Origin: Auriscalpium vulgare
Taxonomy: Eukaryota > Basidiomycota > Agaricomycetes > Russulales > Auriscalpiaceae
Direction: 5' to 3'
Length of the DNA stretch: 64,000 nucleotides
NCBI GenBank assembly: GCA_019915015.1
Contig: JAHBBC010000020.1
Span: 992,001 to 1,056,000, forward strand
The notes under the pieces are model-generated. The model did not search any database, was not told the origin of the DNA, and was given only the letters and a program-made list of their open reading frames with translations. Below, in pieces: positions 31,547 through 43,100 of this stretch. The position numbers were made by a program, and so were the translations under genes. Position 1 is the stretch's first letter; every line of letters starts with the position of its first letter.

Positions 31547-32167
31547 GATTTCTTGATGGTTTCTCCAAACCAAGCGACGTGAGGAAAGAGAAGAGAAAGC
31601 AGGACTCGAAGCTCGACAGCAGTGAAGCCTCGCGCGCAATTGTTTAGGCGTCTACGGGGACGACCGACTCGGAGGTTCGTTTGTAATGCCGCCGGCTGGC
31701 AGGCTTTCGATAGTCTTTCGATACGCCCGAAAACTCCGCAGCGCCGAAGAAGCGGATGCGCCTGGTGACGCCAGCTGCCTTTGCCCGATGAGCTCGTCGC
31801 GTTGAAGTCAAGAGTCGTGCCCGCGGCAGACTCTGGGCGATATCCTCTGGTAAGGGACAAGAGCGCAAAGCTACTATGCCGGTCGCCAAGTGAGCGTGGG
31901 GATGTCGGCTGAAGGAGGGGGGCGGATAGAGGTCTTCACAGGCGCCAAGGACAGCGTCACGACGGTCGATCCCGAGACCAGCGCAAACGGAATGTCTATC
32001 GGAAGAAGATTGGGCACAAGGGAGACAGCAGGGATGCTGCGCTTATGATATGAGACATATGTGAGCGGGAATATATGCACAAGGAAGGATCGCGTCGGCG
32101 AATGAAGGCAGGGAAGGGTTAAGTAGGGGAGGAGGAGAGTACCCACTAGGCGGAAAGACAACTTGCC
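31547..32167. other. Intergenic
   Basis: About 620 bases between two minus-strand genes. No supported gene. Confidence 0.5.
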
Positions 32168-32897
32168 TCATATGTTTTTCACCACAGGGCCTCCCACCCA
32201 CGCTCCCGACTCCAGCGACGGCCCCTTCCGCACGCCCCACCGACTCATCAGCGCCTCCCGCGCCTGCAGCTTCCCGACCTTCACCCCATTCACCCGCGCC
32301 CTGCTCAGCGCGACCCACCAATGGCCCCGGATCCCATCCACGCGCAGGATCACCTCGCTGTCGTCCCGCCCCGGCGAGATGTGCGTGTGCTTGAACGGCA
32401 CGAGCGTGCCGTGCGCGTCGCGGTTGTGCACGCCCTGAATGAACAGCTGCGCGGGCGCGGCGCCGGACGGCGCGCGGTGCACGTGCAGCCGCCGTACGAC
32501 GCGCGAGCGCCCGATGAGCAGCGCGGCGGCGAGCCCGACGCCGAAGACGAGGTGCACGCCCGCGAGCCCCGCGCGCTGCCACGCGGGGCGCAGGACCGCG
32601 GCGGTCTCGCCGCGCGCCTTTTCGTCGTCGGAGGGCGGGCGCGTCCATTTGCTCCAGGTGACCTCGGTCATGGAGGAGCTACATGTAGATGGGTGGTCAG
32701 AGATGTTGTCGGACGTGTGGATGGGTATAGAGTGCGCACGTCACGAGGAGGTCGGCGGCGATGAAGCCCCAGGTGAAGCGGGCCCACCAGCCGGGCGTCG
32801 CCTCGAAGAACGCTTTCTTCAATTCATTGGCTGGAAGGACGTCCTGGGAGCGAAGCTTGGGGACAAGTGAGCGCAGGCGGAGGAGGGCGGACTGCAT
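32168..32897 (-). CDS. Uncharacterised two-TM protein, probably mitochondrial
   Basis: Exons 32740-32897 and 32168-32678 give 222 residues. The start was placed at MQSALLRLRSLVPKLRS, an amphipathic Arg-rich N-terminus free of acidic residues, as expected of a mitochondrial presequence. Two hydrophobic segments follow (FTWGFIAADLLVT and GVHLVFGVGLAAALLIG), then a soluble C-terminal domain with beta-rich character (SEVILRVDGIRGHWWVAL). I do not recognise the family; a mitochondrial inner-membrane assembly factor is a guess from the layout. The gene is divergent from the HSBP1-like gene. Pieces of its first exon and upstream region recur at 38128-38288 and 44362-44466. Confidence 0.6.
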
Positions 32898-33027
32898 AAC
32901 AAGCTCGACGCGTTCTGCAAAACGCGCTCGACCGCCCGCCAGCGGCGCTTCGGCAGACGCCGAAACTTGTCGTTGCAATCTAATCTTATCAGCTTCGGCG
33001 CGTTCGCAACTCTCCGCTCAAACCACC
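32898..33027. promoter_or_regulatory. Bidirectional promoter with palindrome
   Basis: 130 bp shared by two divergent genes. It contains the inverted repeat TTCGGC-AGAC-GCCGAA at 32949-32964. The same palindrome occurs in the gene fragment at 44449-44464, so it was copied with it. A binding site for a dimeric factor is possible. Confidence 0.4.
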
Positions 33028-33583
33028 ATGTCCTCTGCCCTCCCCCTCAAAGTCAACCCCACATCGACCCCCTCCAAGCTGAACACCGTGCACACAGCTA
33101 GTGCGTCCGCCGTGTCGACTCCAGGGACGACGCCGTCCGTGTCACCGCACCCCGGCACCGCCAACCCCAGCACGATCGGGAAGGTCGCGAACCCGAACGA
33201 CATCTCGAGCCCGCACGAGCTGACCGCGTTCGTGAGTGGCCGCATCGCAAGGACTCACGGTCGCTGATGTATCGGGTGGTGTAGGTGGAGACGTTGCTCG
33301 AGCAGCTGGACACGAAGTTCGACGACATGTCCTCGCAGATTCTCGACCGCAGTGCGTCTCTCCCGCCTCCTCGTCCCCACACACCCCCGTGCTGACGTCC
33401 CCGTGCGCGCGCGCGCCAGTGATGCAGATGTCGACGCGCGTGGACGCGCTGGAGGCGGCGATCCAGGACATCATCAGCGGTGACGCGAGCTCGCAGCCCA
33501 CGCCCGTCCCGAGCGTGCCGCCCTCGCCCTCGCCGCTGGGGAACGGGGGCCTGCCGCGCAGGAGTAAGAGTGGCTTGCAGTGA
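33028..33583 (+). CDS. HSBP1-like heat-shock factor-binding protein
   Basis: Exons 33028-33231, 33285-33351 and 33420-33583 give 144 residues. The central 45 residues, from ELTAFVETLLEQLDTKFDDM on through MSSQILDRM and MSTRVDALEAAIQDI, match the short coiled-coil core of HSBP1, which forms trimers and in animals and plants binds trimeric heat-shock factor to dampen its activity. The core is flanked by a Ser/Thr/Pro-rich N-terminal tail and a Pro-rich C-terminal tail, so the protein is longer than the roughly 75-residue animal form. The heptad spacing of V, L, L, F, M, I, M, V, L, I is easy to follow. Fungal role not established. The match to the core is convincing. Confidence 0.85.
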
Positions 33584-34689
33584 GCGTGGCCCTCGAGAGG
33601 AGGTTGATGTGCGTGGGCTCACGCGCTGGTGGGCACATAGATGAATGACTGACTGACTGGGGTGCGCAGATGTAATATTGCACGCTTTACAGAGATATAT
33701 ATCGTGACTTGCTGCAGGACCCGTCCGGTTCGCATCGTGATCAAGCGTCGGCAGCGCAGCTCGGCCGCCTCGTCCGCCCCGATCGAGACACCACGACCGT
33801 GCTCGTTCTACCGACGCGCTTCGTGCGAGACAAGCGCAGACTCTGTACTCTACGTGGAACTTCCCCGCCATGCCTTCGCTATCCAATTGTAGTGACGTTA
33901 CCGTACATCCGCAATATCCTCCGCGCAGACCTAAGCAACGCCCTGCGACGCCTTTCCCTGCGGATCCCTGCGGCTGCCCACTGTCAGCGCTGGTTCTTGC
34001 GAGGCACGCGCGCCCGGCCAGACCGTCCCTTTCCCCGGTGCCCACAGGTGCCCACCAAGGGCTCTGGCCCGTGGGCCGTGTATACGTATTTGGCCGCGCT
34101 TCTGGAAGGCTGCTGTGCCCACGCGCACGCCATATAATAGGGTACCCGGGTGGCATGCGCTGATGCTATGCTTTCTGATGCGATTTGACCGCATCTAGAT
34201 ACGGGTGCGCGCGTATCGAGGCTCTTGACGGACAGCCTGTAGAGCAGTGTAACGCCTTCGTCGTGGAGCTCATTTCAAGCGCTTGAGTTGCAATAGGGTG
34301 GTCGGCACCGAGATGGAAGTACCCTGGAGGCACGCGCACCCTGGAGGGGCACTGGAAGAAGGGTCGAGTGCGCGAGGGACGCGCACAGCCGACGCGCTGG
34401 CACCTTCTGCACCCGCGCTGGAAAAGTCACCCAGAAACGGTTTCCCGGGACGTTCCACTACAGACGTAGCAGGGACAAAGCAGGGATATATACAAGTTTA
34501 GAGTAGGTTCAATGCGCCAAGATGAAGTGATATCGACGGGGAAGTGAGCGGACGTGCATGCGAAGTGTATGAGATATATGTGGGTCAGTATGTGGGAATG
34601 CAGGGTGAATGTGTTAGCTACAAAGTGGAAGGAAAGTGGTGATGAGCGAGGCAAGACAAAGCAAAGCAAAGGGAGAGAAAGAGGCAGGC
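33584..34689. other. Intergenic
   Basis: About 1.1 kb. Open frames here have no start, domain or codon pattern that would support a gene. Contains the 3' ends of two convergent genes. Confidence 0.5.
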
Positions 34690-35556
34690 CTAGCTCGAGG
34701 GGCCTACAACCGAGGATAGCGTGCTGCTCCGCCGCCTGAACCGCTTCTCAAAGAACTTCTGCGCGCGGCCCTTCCAGCCCTGCGCGCCCTCGCCCCCGAT
34801 GGTCATGTGCGACACCCGCCCGCGCAGCTCCCGTTTCGGGCCATACGCCGCCGCGGTCGCGGGGTGCGGCGCGTTGCCGTCGCCCTCCGCCGCATGATGG
34901 CTCTCCTCCACGACGACGCCGATGACGACGCCGGGGTGCGCGGCGTCGACGACGCTGCCCTGGGAGCGCGAGCGCGAGAGCGTGCGGGCGAGGCTGCGCG
35001 GGAGCAGCGGGCGCGCGGCGATGCGGTGGACCTGGGTGACGTGCTGGTGCGCCGTGCGCGCGCCGGGCGCGTCGTCGGACTCGAAGCTGTCGAGCGAGTC
35101 GCTGCTGCCGTGGTGGAAGCCCGGGCCGTGCGCCTGGTAGAGCGCGGCGAGCGGGTGCTGCGGCGCGGCGTACGGGTACGGCGACGCCGCGCGCGTCGTC
35201 GGTGTCGGCGGGATGCTGAGGGAAAGTGCGCCGCCCTGGAGAAGGTGAGTGCGCGCGCGAGCGGGATGGGAGCGTGACGTACATCGCCGAAGCGCGAAAT
35301 GCTGACGCTGCCCGGGCGCCGCTTCTTGCGCGTGCGCGGCGCGTCGGGGTCGGGCGTCGTGAGGCCCATGTGCGTGTCGGACTCGGGGATGTTGATGAGG
35401 CGGCCGGGCTCCTGGTCGGCGTCGCCCTTCGCGCGCCGTGAGCTCTCTTCCTCGAGCTTGAGAAAGATCTGCGCGCATGGGTGGGTCAGTGGCTCGCGTC
35501 GAGCAGAGGGCGAAACGACGCACCTTTTCGAGTGCGTTGGGGTCAGAGAGAGTCAT
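34690..35556 (-). CDS. Uncharacterised low-complexity protein
   Basis: Exons 35524-35556, 35283-35468 and 34690-35235 give 254 residues. The N-terminus MTLSDPNALEK leads to an acidic helix (IFLKLEEESSRRAK), a TTPDPDAPRTRKKRRPG basic patch that could be a nuclear signal, a Ser/Pro/Ala-rich middle and a basic C-terminal end (FFEKRFRRRSS). No domain is recognised. Splice sites are canonical and the frame is open throughout; the strong third-position GC bias fits real coding sequence. Several long antisense frames over it are shadows of the high GC content. Confidence 0.6.
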   Translation of the reverse strand: MTLSDPNALEKVRRFALCSTRATDPPMRADLSQARGRELTAREGRRRPGARPPHQHPRVRHAHGPHDARPRRAAHAQEAAPGQRQHFALRRCTSRSHPARARTHLLQGGALSLSIPPTPTTRAASPYPYAAPQHPLAALYQAHGPGFHHGSSDSLDSFESDDAPGARTAHQHVTQVHRIAARPLLPRSLARTLSRSRSQGSVVDAAHPGVVIGVVVEESHHAAEGDGNAPHPATAAAYGPKRELRGRVSHMTIGGEGAQGWKGRAQKFFEKRFRRRSSTLSSVVGPSS

Positions 35557-36247
35557 GGTGGGTCGGCGGATGGACGACGTGGCGGTGTGCGGAGGAAGGA
35601 GGGGATAAGGCGCGGGCGGCGGGAGGGGGGCTATATAGGGAGCTGAGGGAATCCGGTCAAGCGAGCGCGGGAAGGAAGCGAGGACTTCGAGGGACTTCGT
35701 TTCACACATGGCGACCCAACTTTATATTATATGAGCGCGCGGTGGAAGGTACGCTCATCGAAGGACCAGAAGTCCTGGGAGAAACTTTCTGATGCGGTGG
35801 GCGGGCGTGATGATGAGATGATGCGCGACCCTCGACCTCAGTCGGCCCCTGGTCTCACACTCTCGGTGCTCGTCAGTACCCTCGATGGCAAGAACCCTCG
35901 AATCGCATTGTTCCCGATCTTTGTTTTTTTTCAATTGCTGGGCCAGGTGGCTCGGTACCTGCGCAGCGAGGACGCCGGGGATATGTCTTGGCTGCGCCGG
36001 TGGATCTCGTCCACAACGCCCGGTGGCGCCTGCACAGTGGTCGCCGTACTGGTATACTTGCTTGCCCGTGCGAGACACGGAGGCGACGGGGTGGCGACAC
36101 CGCCGCGACAAGCGAGGACATTGTGGTGAGCGACGAGCAGCGATACGAACCGCCCGAACGAACGAACCGCCCGAACCGAACGCGCCCGAACTACGGCCCG
36201 GAGGGCGACCGTGACACCGAGCTCCTACTGACTTCCCCAGCGCACCC
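35557..36247. other. Divergent promoter region
   Basis: About 690 bases between two divergent genes. No supported gene. Confidence 0.5.
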
Positions 36248-36595
36248 ATGGCCTCGCGCTACATCCCCGAGCTCATCTACTCGCTCGCCTTCTCCTCTCT
36301 CTCCGTGCACCTTCTTCTTGCGCGCCGCGACGCCGCCACGTCGCGTCGCCAGCTCTCCGCGCGCATCTCCCTCCTGGACGAGCTCGCCACGCGCCTACGC
36401 GCCGGCGAGGACATGTCGCGTGCAGAGGTCGCGCGCATGCGGCGGCTCGCGTGGGAAGGCGAGGGGGAAAGCAGCATAGGCGGGGAAGGTGAGGAGATTG
36501 GGTGGCGGGAGGTGGTGTTTGGGCGGCGGGAGAGGGCGGGCGAGAAGGAAGGGAAGGACGAGTGGGAGAGGAAGGACTTGGAGAGAGGTGCGTAA
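36248..36595 (+). CDS. Small uncharacterised protein with N-terminal hydrophobic segment
   Basis: 115 residues in one exon. MASRYIPELIYSLAFSSLSVHLLLARRDAA gives a short hydrophobic stretch ended by Arg, then a helical region (ISLLDELATRLRAGEDMSRAEVARMRRLAW) and a charged Gly/Glu-rich tail. It could be a small mitochondrial or membrane protein; the family is not recognised. A GTGCGT donor-like site lies just before the stop, so the C-terminus may differ if a second exon exists. Confidence 0.5.
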   Translation: MASRYIPELIYSLAFSSLSVHLLLARRDAATSRRQLSARISLLDELATRLRAGEDMSRAEVARMRRLAWEGEGESSIGGEGEEIGWREVVFGRRERAGEKEGKDEWERKDLERGA

Positions 36596-38361
36596 TCACA
36601 TCTGGCAGTTTCGTGCACTGCTCAACGCGACTTGCAGCACGGCGAGAGTTTGGTACAGACGGCGACGGCCAGTCAAAGTCTTAAAGCGCGCTGCGTCCGC
36701 ATACATTTGACACGGTGCGTTAACAGTGTATCCTGCATATAACGTGGGCTTACGACCGCATACATATTCCAGAATAGCATGCAATATATTCTTTCTGTAT
36801 CAAATTATGGACCGAAAGTCTTTCGGCAGACGTGCAGTCGCACCGCTCAATGGACGGAGACTGCCCAGGACGGGCAAGCAAACATCCCTAGGATTGACGA
36901 GCTCATGCGATGCGATTTTTCACGTGCATGTATGCGCCATCTAAGTCTGCCTCCATCGTCGTCGACTTGACCGCACGCTGTTACAGACTTCCCACCCAAC
37001 CGAACTAGAACCGACTCTCCAGACCTCCTCCTTAGAAGCACATCACTGCCCTGTGTCCTGTTCCTGGCGTACCCATAGCATATACACCCACAATCAACCG
37101 GCGGCCTGCCGCAGCGACAACCATTTCGCGGGCCATCACATCATGCATTGCTTCTGGATGCCCGTGATGCAACCGGTGAACCAGGTTCAGTAATGATCTC
37201 ATCGCAGCGCGTCGAGTGTGCAGCTCACGCTCTTCGGGTCAGAACTGGCACATACATATGCATATCAACTTCTGATGCAGTATGCATCGACGGCCCGGCC
37301 ATGTAATGGTATGCGTCGACCTCGTGCGGTGGAGACCGTGTTTGCCGCAGGCGCGCAGCATCAGCATCACTAGCTGTCGTGCTATAGAAAGGATTGTGGC
37401 CAAGCCAGGCCGTCCTCGAGTACTGGAGACTCCGATACCGTCATCGCGCGCGTCTGATTGCGCTCCTTCGCTGTTCCAGAGTTGTTCCAGCTGCTGTGGC
37501 CGCAGTGCCCCGGGCCCACCCAGACGACGGAACAACGGCGACGAGACCGGGCCGTCATCACTGCCTCACATCAAGACGCAGCCGTCCGCACGGTCTTACC
37601 CGGCGGAACGCTTTCTCCCGCGCAAGGCTTGGGTAATCTGTGATGCGAGCACTTCTAGTTCTGGCACCGGACTAAATTGACTTGTCGTTGAAATCTGCTA
37701 TCTTTCGGGCAGACCAGGCTCGTGCATTCTTGTTTACCAGTTGCGGTGATACACTGGTGATACACGGGCTCAAGGGTGATCAAGCCCGGCGTCCCCGACC
37801 CAGCCGAAGGCGAAGTTTCGATCACTGGGCCGGGATGGGATGTGTTGCCTGCAGGCTGAGAAACCGGTGGTCACCACAACTGCGAGTCATCTACAATCAC
37901 ATGTCAGAAGACATTGTGCGCATCTCACCAAATCCGCTGCCATCGCCTCTTGCTTCCCTAATCTCACCTGCCAATTTGTCGCCAGTCGCCAGTTGCCGTA
38001 CTTCCTTCCTCCGGCACGAAGGCTCGAAACTCGTGCGGCCGGCCGAGAGCAGCTCACTGGGACATGGGAGCTTGTCGTGCGGTCGACCAGGAGTTCGGTC
38101 GTCGTCCCTCACCACCTCCATCTCAGCAGTTGGACGCACGTCACAAGGAGGTCGGCGGCGATGAAGCTCCTTGGGCGTCGCCTCGAAGGAAATTTTGCCG
38201 GCCCGAAGGAAGTCCTGCGAGCGAAATTTGGGGACGAGTGAGCGCAGGCGGAGGGGGGCGGACTGCGCATCACTTTCGGCAAATGCCGGCGAACAGGATA
38301 GGAGCTTCGAGTGCTGCTTTCTCTTCCTTTTCATCAAGTCGCTTGCAGGTTTAGAGAAATC
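36596..38361. other. Intergenic, with a duplicated gene fragment near the right end
   Basis: About 1.8 kb. No intact gene supported. The right part (38128-38288) holds a degraded copy of the first exon of the 32168-32897 gene, listed separately. Confidence 0.5.
38128..38288 (-). pseudogene. Fragment of the two-TM protein gene (first exon)
   Basis: Aligns by eye to 32735-32900 with gaps: ACGTCAC-GGAGGTCGGCGGCGATGAAG, GGGCGTCGCCTCGAAG and GTGAGCGCAGGCGGAGG are shared. On the minus strand it still encodes APLRLRSLVPKFRSQDFL, next to PKLRSQDVL in the parent. A deletion of about 20 bp and no downstream exon make it a dead fragment. It ends about 70 bp before the first exon of the F-box gene at 38362, so it may have become part of that gene's promoter. 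Confidence 0.7.
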
Positions 38362-40061
38362 ATGGAACAAAGCGCGGAGCATACGCTCAGGTGCGATATC
38401 CGGATCCTATGTACCTTCTACTGTTCCGACGCAGTACCCGCAGCACGCAGAGCGAGATCGGGCAGCTTGGCGACATCAACAGAGCGCTGGCACCCATATC
38501 CTCCCTCCCTAACGAAGTTCTGGAAGACATCTTCTCTGAATACGCTCGCATAATGGGCCCGCAAGCCTGGATCGGCATCCTGCTCGTCTGCCGCCGCTGG
38601 ACAAACGTCGCATTGAACCACGGCAAGCTCTGGACTTCTATATTGTACTCCTCGTCAGAGGATCGGGATCGCACAGAAATACAACTCCGGAGATCCAAAG
38701 ACTCCCCACTGTCGTGTTTGTTCAAGTGTGAGGAGGAGGAAGACATTATCATGATGGCTGAGGTTCTGCTCAAGCACGGACCTCGTATCCGGTCCCTTTG
38801 CGTTTTCATGGACTCGGAGAGGGAACTTGAAGAAGAAGTCGTCCATAAAATGCTCAGGAATATCAAGAATTTTCCCAAACTCGAGGAGATGGCCCTTCAC
38901 TTCCTCTACTTACCGGAGTTTGATCTCAGCGGCGCCCTGCAACTACGCAATATTTCGCTTATTGGCATCCGGCTTACTGGTTGGAACCACTGGCACCTTT
39001 CTGAATTGACGGAGCTCAAGTTGCGCGTGGACGAAGAGGATTCACCCCCTGTAACAGTCGAGGAATTTTTCTCCTTCTTGCGGTGCTCACCCCGGCTCCG
39101 CACTCTGGACCTCGAATATCACCTACCAATTCCTCGGGCTGCCGGCGACGAACTCCTTTCCCCTGATGCTGATAACAAAGTCCACCTCCCTCACTTGAAT
39201 CGCCTCCGGCTACATGACAACATGCAGAAGATACAGTTTCTGCTCCAAAGCTTTACAATCCCGTCGACGTGTTCGCTGCGTATTAAGATAAAGGACGTAG
39301 AGCTCGGCAGCGACATGCTGGGCCTCCTGAAGTCGATCCGGCTCCATCTACGCGGAAAAGGGGCGCCTGTTTACCGCGCCATCGCCATCATCAGCGAAGA
39401 ATCGGAAGATGGCCCGTTTGTCAGAGTTGGCGCTGACACCGCGGCGTCCGACTACACATGGTCCAACAGTGTCCACTTCATCTTGACCGCCACTTTGGAT
39501 ACCCACCGCGAAGCTCATAGGCTTCTTGTCAAGATTCTCGATGTCATTCCCCTCGAGTCCACGCGACATCTACAAATTGTGCTAGATCAAGATATTGAAA
39601 TCCTGTCACTCAAGGTGTGGCGTGCGATCTTCCAACGCCTGCCGCACCTCGAGGTCATCGCTGCCGAGGACCGTCACATGCTGCGAGTTCTGAAGGGGCT
39701 GACCGATTCCGTCCAGCGGGGCGTGGGTGGGTTGTCCGGGAGGAAACGGCGTCGCGCGGCATATTGTGGACTGACCCCGCCCACGCGTCTGCATGTGTCA
39801 GTTCCATATGTCTATGGAGAGGATTCGTCGGAGGTGTCGGAGCGTGTCGGAGCGTTGGCCGAGCCGCTTGCAGCGTTCAAGGCGATGGAGGCGCCATTCA
39901 AGCCTGCAGGAGTGCCTCTTGGTACACTGGACATAAAGGGTATCAAGAGAGACCACGTGTCGGCGTGCGGCCTGGAGCCGTTGTGCTCGCATGTCGGGCA
40001 GCTGTTGATTCAGGGAGAGCCGTGGAATTCAGCTACTCAAGCCAAGGGTGGAGCCAACTAG
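38362..40061 (+). CDS. F-box protein, family 1
   Basis: Exons 38362-38390 (29 nt, MEQSAEHTL) and 38435-40061, intron of 44 nt, give 551 residues. The lead TRSTQSEIGQLGDINRALAP is followed by the F-box-like motif (ISSLPNEVLEDIFSEYARIM, VCRRWTNVALNHGKLWTSI), leucine-rich units (LRNISLIGIRL, LSELTELKLRV, SPRLRTLDLEY, LPHLNRLRLHD) and the family C-terminus (FKAMEAPFKPAGVPLGTL, SHVGQLLIQGEPWN). An in-frame ATG inside the intron could start a longer frame, but the splice pattern is supported by the paralogues at 29880 and 45963. Presumed substrate adaptor of an SCF ligase. Confidence 0.85.
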
Positions 40062-40182
40062 GAGGTGGCAAATATCAGCTTTGACATCTGTGTTTGTTAA
40101 ATTTCCGATATTAAAATACAGTCACGTTTGTTCATCTGATGCCTAGTATTGAGAGTAAATTCAGGCTAGGTGGCTTCAAGTT

Positions 40183-43100
40183 CTATGACCCTGCCTCCTG
40201 CATCGGTAGCTCTGGGACCGTGGCTATGTTTGGCGCCGCCGCCGACGCATCCGTTGCCAGCATCCCTATCTCCTCACCCTCAGCCAACCCCATCACCGTC
40301 TGCCCCTCGTACGACGGCGTGGACGCCGGTGTCCACACCGTCGCCCCAATCAGAAGCCTCTTCGCCAGCGGGCCCAACAGTGGCGTACGGAATGGCACGC
40401 CTGTGCCCACCAGTTCCAGCTCGTCCCACACTTGCCCCGCGTACTTCGCCGCGTGCGGCGCGTGCGTGTCACGATACAGCGTGAGCAGTTCCTCGAGTCT
40501 TGCAGAAATACGACAAGGGTCCGCGTAGTCCTCCGCTCCCGTCGAGCAGAGGACGGATAGACACACAGAGGACGGGGAAATTGCCTGCAGCACACGATTT
40601 CGTTGCATTAGAGTGAACTTCGATGCTCGAGGGCCAGACCGCAGCACGTCCAAAAGACCGCCGACCATGTTGAGCATCGCCGCATCGGCGCCGCCGTGCA
40701 AGCGCGCCGCGTGCGGCAGCCGGCTGAAGATTGCGCGCCACGTCGCCCGCGAGCACAGTGTGCGCGGCATGCCGGCGCAATCCACGTCCACTACGCCCTC
40801 GAGCGGGAACGCATCGAGCACGCGCGAAACGACCGTGCGGACCGCGCGCTGTCGCAGCCCGAGGCAGTCTATCACCACCGAAACCTGCCCCGGCTGTTTT
40901 GACTGGTGTTCGTGCGCGCCATCTTTGTTGCGCAAAGTGAGGGCAGTATTGTATAGTCCATCGTTCCACGCGACGCTGAGCGCGCGCATCGGAGAACGCC
41001 CCGCCTGGCGCGCAACGCAGCGAAGGGGGTGCGTGAAATGCTTGAGCTCGCCCCCAGTGTGTACGTACAGCGGGCAGAGAAACAGAGTCACAGTGGGAGG
41101 AATCGTGAGGGCGCGCAGCAGTGCGCCAATGCCGGGGCACGACTCGCTAATGTCGAAATCCTCGAGCGCCGGCAGCTCGATTGTGGGGAAGCGTGGGCGA
41201 TGTTGCGAGAGCGTGGCGAGCGCGTCCGCGTCCTGAGCGAACACGCTGTTGAGAGTGAGGGCCCGCAGGCCTGGCGACTGGGCGATGCTCCCGAGGAGCT
41301 CTGCGAGCGAGACACCTGCATCCGAGGACGTGTTTGGGGTGATGACGTGCAGCTCCGTGAGGTTCGCGAACAGTCCCCAGCTGCGGATCCACACGCCCTG
41401 CAGATGCACGGTGGACAAGCGCGGTGCGGCGCCGGGATGCAGCAGCTGTTCTGGAAACACACACGGCTGCACATATATGTCATTGTCCAGGTAAAGGTTC
41501 TCCATGATGGGCAGGTCCTGCGTGCCGGCAAATAAACCCTCGACCGCCTTCGACGTGCCCCCAAGGCAGATGGTACGCACACGCTGGCCGTAGTCGGACA
41601 GGAATGCACGGGCGTGCGCGACGTTGGAGGTGTCGACGAAGCCCATGTAGCATGTTAGCGGGTAGTTCCCCGCGCGTGTGAGGTGCGTGCGCGTGCGCGG
41701 GGACGTGAGCCAATCTGGAGACAGCACCGTGATGTGCGCCCAGAGCGCGGGGAGAGCGAGCGCGCAGGAGGTCCATCGGCGGCACACGTAGAGGATGGGG
41801 GTCCAGGGACGCGTTGTGAAGTGCGTGTGGATGGTGCTTCTCGTAGTGTATGCGACCTCGAGCAAGACGCGTGCAAGGATCTCGTTGGGAAGGAGAGAGA
41901 TTGGTAAGGTGTCGTTGAGTGCAGAGTGGAGGTCCGCTAAGCGCTGGTGGAGAGTACGTATTTGAGCGACCACGGATGTGCGGGCCAGCTCGCGATCGCT
42001 GAGCTTGGGGGTCAGACGCGACCGGCGCCGGCGCCCCTGGCACCACCAGAGTTTCGCAGTCATCTCCGCAGCCATGGCCAATGCTGCCAGCAGCCCCATC
42101 TCCTCACCTGCCGATGGCTCCACTAGTTCCGGGCTCATCGATGGCCTCAACGATCCCACCGTATTGCCAGTGGCCCCGATAATGATATTCCCCACCAGCG
42201 AGTGCAGCTGCAGCAGACGCACTAGCATATCATATGGCACGCCCGTGCCCACCAGCTCCAACATGCCCCACATCTTCCCCTTTGGCTTCCCTTCGTGCGG
42301 TGCGTCAGTGTCACGATACAGCGTGAGCAGCGCCGCGAGCCTTTCAAAGTAATGAGAAGCGTAGATCCCAATGGGGCGGAGAATACGTAGATGTGGTTGT
42401 GGCAGCGATGGGTCGGTGACTCCAGCACGCTGCAGCATACGGTATCGCTGCGCGAGAACTGACTTTGACGCTCGAGGGCCTGACATCAACACGTCCACAA
42501 GGCCGCCGACCATGCTGAGCGTCGACTCATCGACGCAGCCATGCAAGCCCGCCGCGAACGGCAGCCGACTGAAGATTGCGCGCCATGTCGCGCGCGAGAA
42601 CCGCGCGCCGGGCATGCCCGTGCAGTCCACGTCCACGACGTCTTCGAGAGAGAATGCATCCAACACGCGCAAGACGGCCGTGCGCACCGCGCGCTGTCGC
42701 AGCCCGTGGTGGTCTATCACCACCAAAACCTGCCCGGGATGTTCGTGCGAACCGTGTGTGTTGCGCAGCGCGAGGGCCGTAACGAAGTCGGAGCCAGATT
42801 CCGCCGCGCTGAGCGCGCGCATTGGAGAACGTCCCGCCTGGCGCACGATGCGGCGCAGCGGGTGCGTGAAATGCTTGACCTCGCTTCCGGTGCGTACGGA
42901 CAGCGTGCGGAGAAGCAGATTCACGGTGGGCGGAAGTGCGAGGGTGCACAGCAGTGCGCCAATGCTGGGGCACGACTCGCTGATTTTGAGATCCTCGAGT
43001 GCGGGCAGCTCGATTGTGGGAATGGATGGGCGATGCTGCAAGAGTGTGGCGAGCGTGTCCGCGTCCTGAGCGAGCACGCTGTCGAGCGTGAGCCTACGCA

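Noticed and set aside
32043..32648. 201-codon minus-strand frame
   Set aside because: Arg/Ala-rich shadow of the two-TM protein gene in another frame.
33098..34156. 352-codon open frame on the minus strand
   Set aside because: It runs antisense through the HSBP1-like gene, is rich in Arg, Ser and Gly, and has no domain; it is a by-product of high GC content.
34748..35369. Several long frames on both strands over the low-complexity gene
   Set aside because: Only one frame splices to an uninterrupted protein with a sensible start; the rest are Arg/Ala-rich shadows.
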